A stretch of DNA of 64,000 nucleotides, taken from assembly GCF_004114615.1 (NCBI RefSeq), contig NZ_CP035300.1, positions 1,674,001-1,738,000 of the forward strand. The letters are read 5' to 3'. This stretch comes from Dyella sp. M7H15-1. Its GTDB lineage: Bacteria; Pseudomonadota; Gammaproteobacteria; Xanthomonadales; Rhodanobacteraceae. Both the position numbers and the translations under genes were made by a program. Positions 63,777 through 64,000 of this stretch are shown here, in pieces. Within the stretch, counting starts at the first letter, position 1; every line of letters begins with the position of its first letter. The notes beneath the pieces were generated by a model. The model did not search any database. It was not told where the DNA came from and saw only the letters and a program-made list of their open reading frames with translations.

Positions 63777-64000
63777 TTAACGTTCCGGCGGCGACGCCCC
63801 AGACCCTGCGGCCGGATGGGGCATGCGACTGGGCGGCAACTCATCTGACGAAGCAGCGCCCTTGCCATTCGGTTCGATCACGATCGTTTTGCGAACTTCT
63901 GCCACGATGTCACCTGCGCCGTTCTTCAGGTCAAGCCAGATGGGGACGGTGACGCGGCTAGTCAATCGACGAACCTGGCGCAGCAAAAGGCCCGATACGC
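63777..64000 (-). CDS. 3' end of an unrecognised gene, truncated by the window
   Basis: The minus strand is open from the right edge to a stop at 63777. The visible 74 codons include LLRQVRRLTSRVTVPIWLDL, KNGAGDIVAEVRKTIVIEP and a Pro/Ser/Gly-rich tail ending PPER. The beta-strand-like alternation is protein-like and could be the last strands of a hot-dog (DUF4442-type) fold, but this is only a guess. It is clearly not the C-terminus of IF3, the usual upstream neighbour of rpmI. Confidence 0.5.
   Translation of the reverse strand, partial: VSGLLLRQVRRLTSRVTVPIWLDLKNGAGDIVAEVRKTIVIEPNGKGAASSDELPPSRMPHPAAGSGASPPER

Noticed and set aside
63777-64000. C-terminus of translation initiation factor IF3
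   Set aside because: The sequence lacks the IF3 C-terminal pattern (GRQM and a basic end) and instead has a Pro/Ser-rich tail.

Overview
The window is high-GC gammaproteobacterial chromosome. Gene content and order point to the Xanthomonadales, most likely Rhodanobacteraceae (Dyella/Frateuria/Luteibacter-like). The clues are a MetX-family acyltransferase of the Xanthomonadales serine O-succinyltransferase type, an SDHAF4-like gene beside sdhCDAB, the phaR-phaB and serA/D-2-hydroxyglutarate dehydrogenase pairs, and abundant palindromic intergenic repeats. This placement is inference; no 16S gene is present.

Layout. 0-4 kb (- strand): 5' part of a large two-partner-secretion haemagglutinin, frameshifted near 866 and running off the left edge. 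4.3-11.2 kb (- strand): a long cell-envelope/respiration cluster that reads SDHAF4-sdhC-sdhD-sdhA-sdhB-sdhE-ygfX-lolC/E-lolD, so the complex II subunits lie with two of their assembly factors. 11.3-15.3 kb: ygfZ, a cell-wall hydrolase, two glycine-zipper lipoproteins, tatD. 15.5-20.4 kb: an emrR-like regulator with a complete EmrAB/outer-membrane-factor efflux operon. 20.4-23.7 kb: phaR, phaB, kynurenine monooxygenase, DUF3293. 23.7-31.9 kb: a complete cytochrome c maturation operon ccmABCDEFGHI, with a possible unannotated 43-codon lipoprotein gene between ccmB and ccmC, ending in a coupled MetX-family gene. Cysteine dioxygenase follows.

32.7-35.8 kb is accessory. A tRNA-Leu(CAA) is followed by a collapsed integrative element (internally deleted integrase plus AlpA) bounded by a duplicated tRNA 3' end, then an AT-richer orphan gene and an IS66 transposase fragment. 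35.8-42.8 kb: bamD, rluD, an inserted GT39-like membrane glycosyltransferase, pgeF, and clpB behind a sigma-32-like promoter. 42.8-46.3 kb is a second accessory patch: a vapBC-type toxin-antitoxin pair and a large lone effector-like protein (eCIS-core/DUF4157 domain, NLS-like basic cluster, deaminase-like HAE/CxxC motifs, C-terminal Cys/His protease-like domain). 46.5-58.3 kb: proline iminopeptidase, divergent D-2-hydroxyglutarate dehydrogenase/serA, alpha-2-macroglobulin and pbpC. 58.3-64 kb (- strand): tRNA-Pro(GGG), merR-type gene, ihfA, pheT, pheS, rplT, rpmI and the 3' end of an unrecognised gene where infC would normally lie.

The strongest new signals are (1) the orphan multidomain DUF4157 effector; (2) a family of 165-294 bp modular palindromic elements (four copies plus one solo end) that sit at or just after stop codons, two of them inside operons; (3) four loci where inverted arrays of 7-bp tandem repeats flank short spacers, one of them encoding the CcmE tail; and (4) the candidate small lipoprotein inside the ccm operon.
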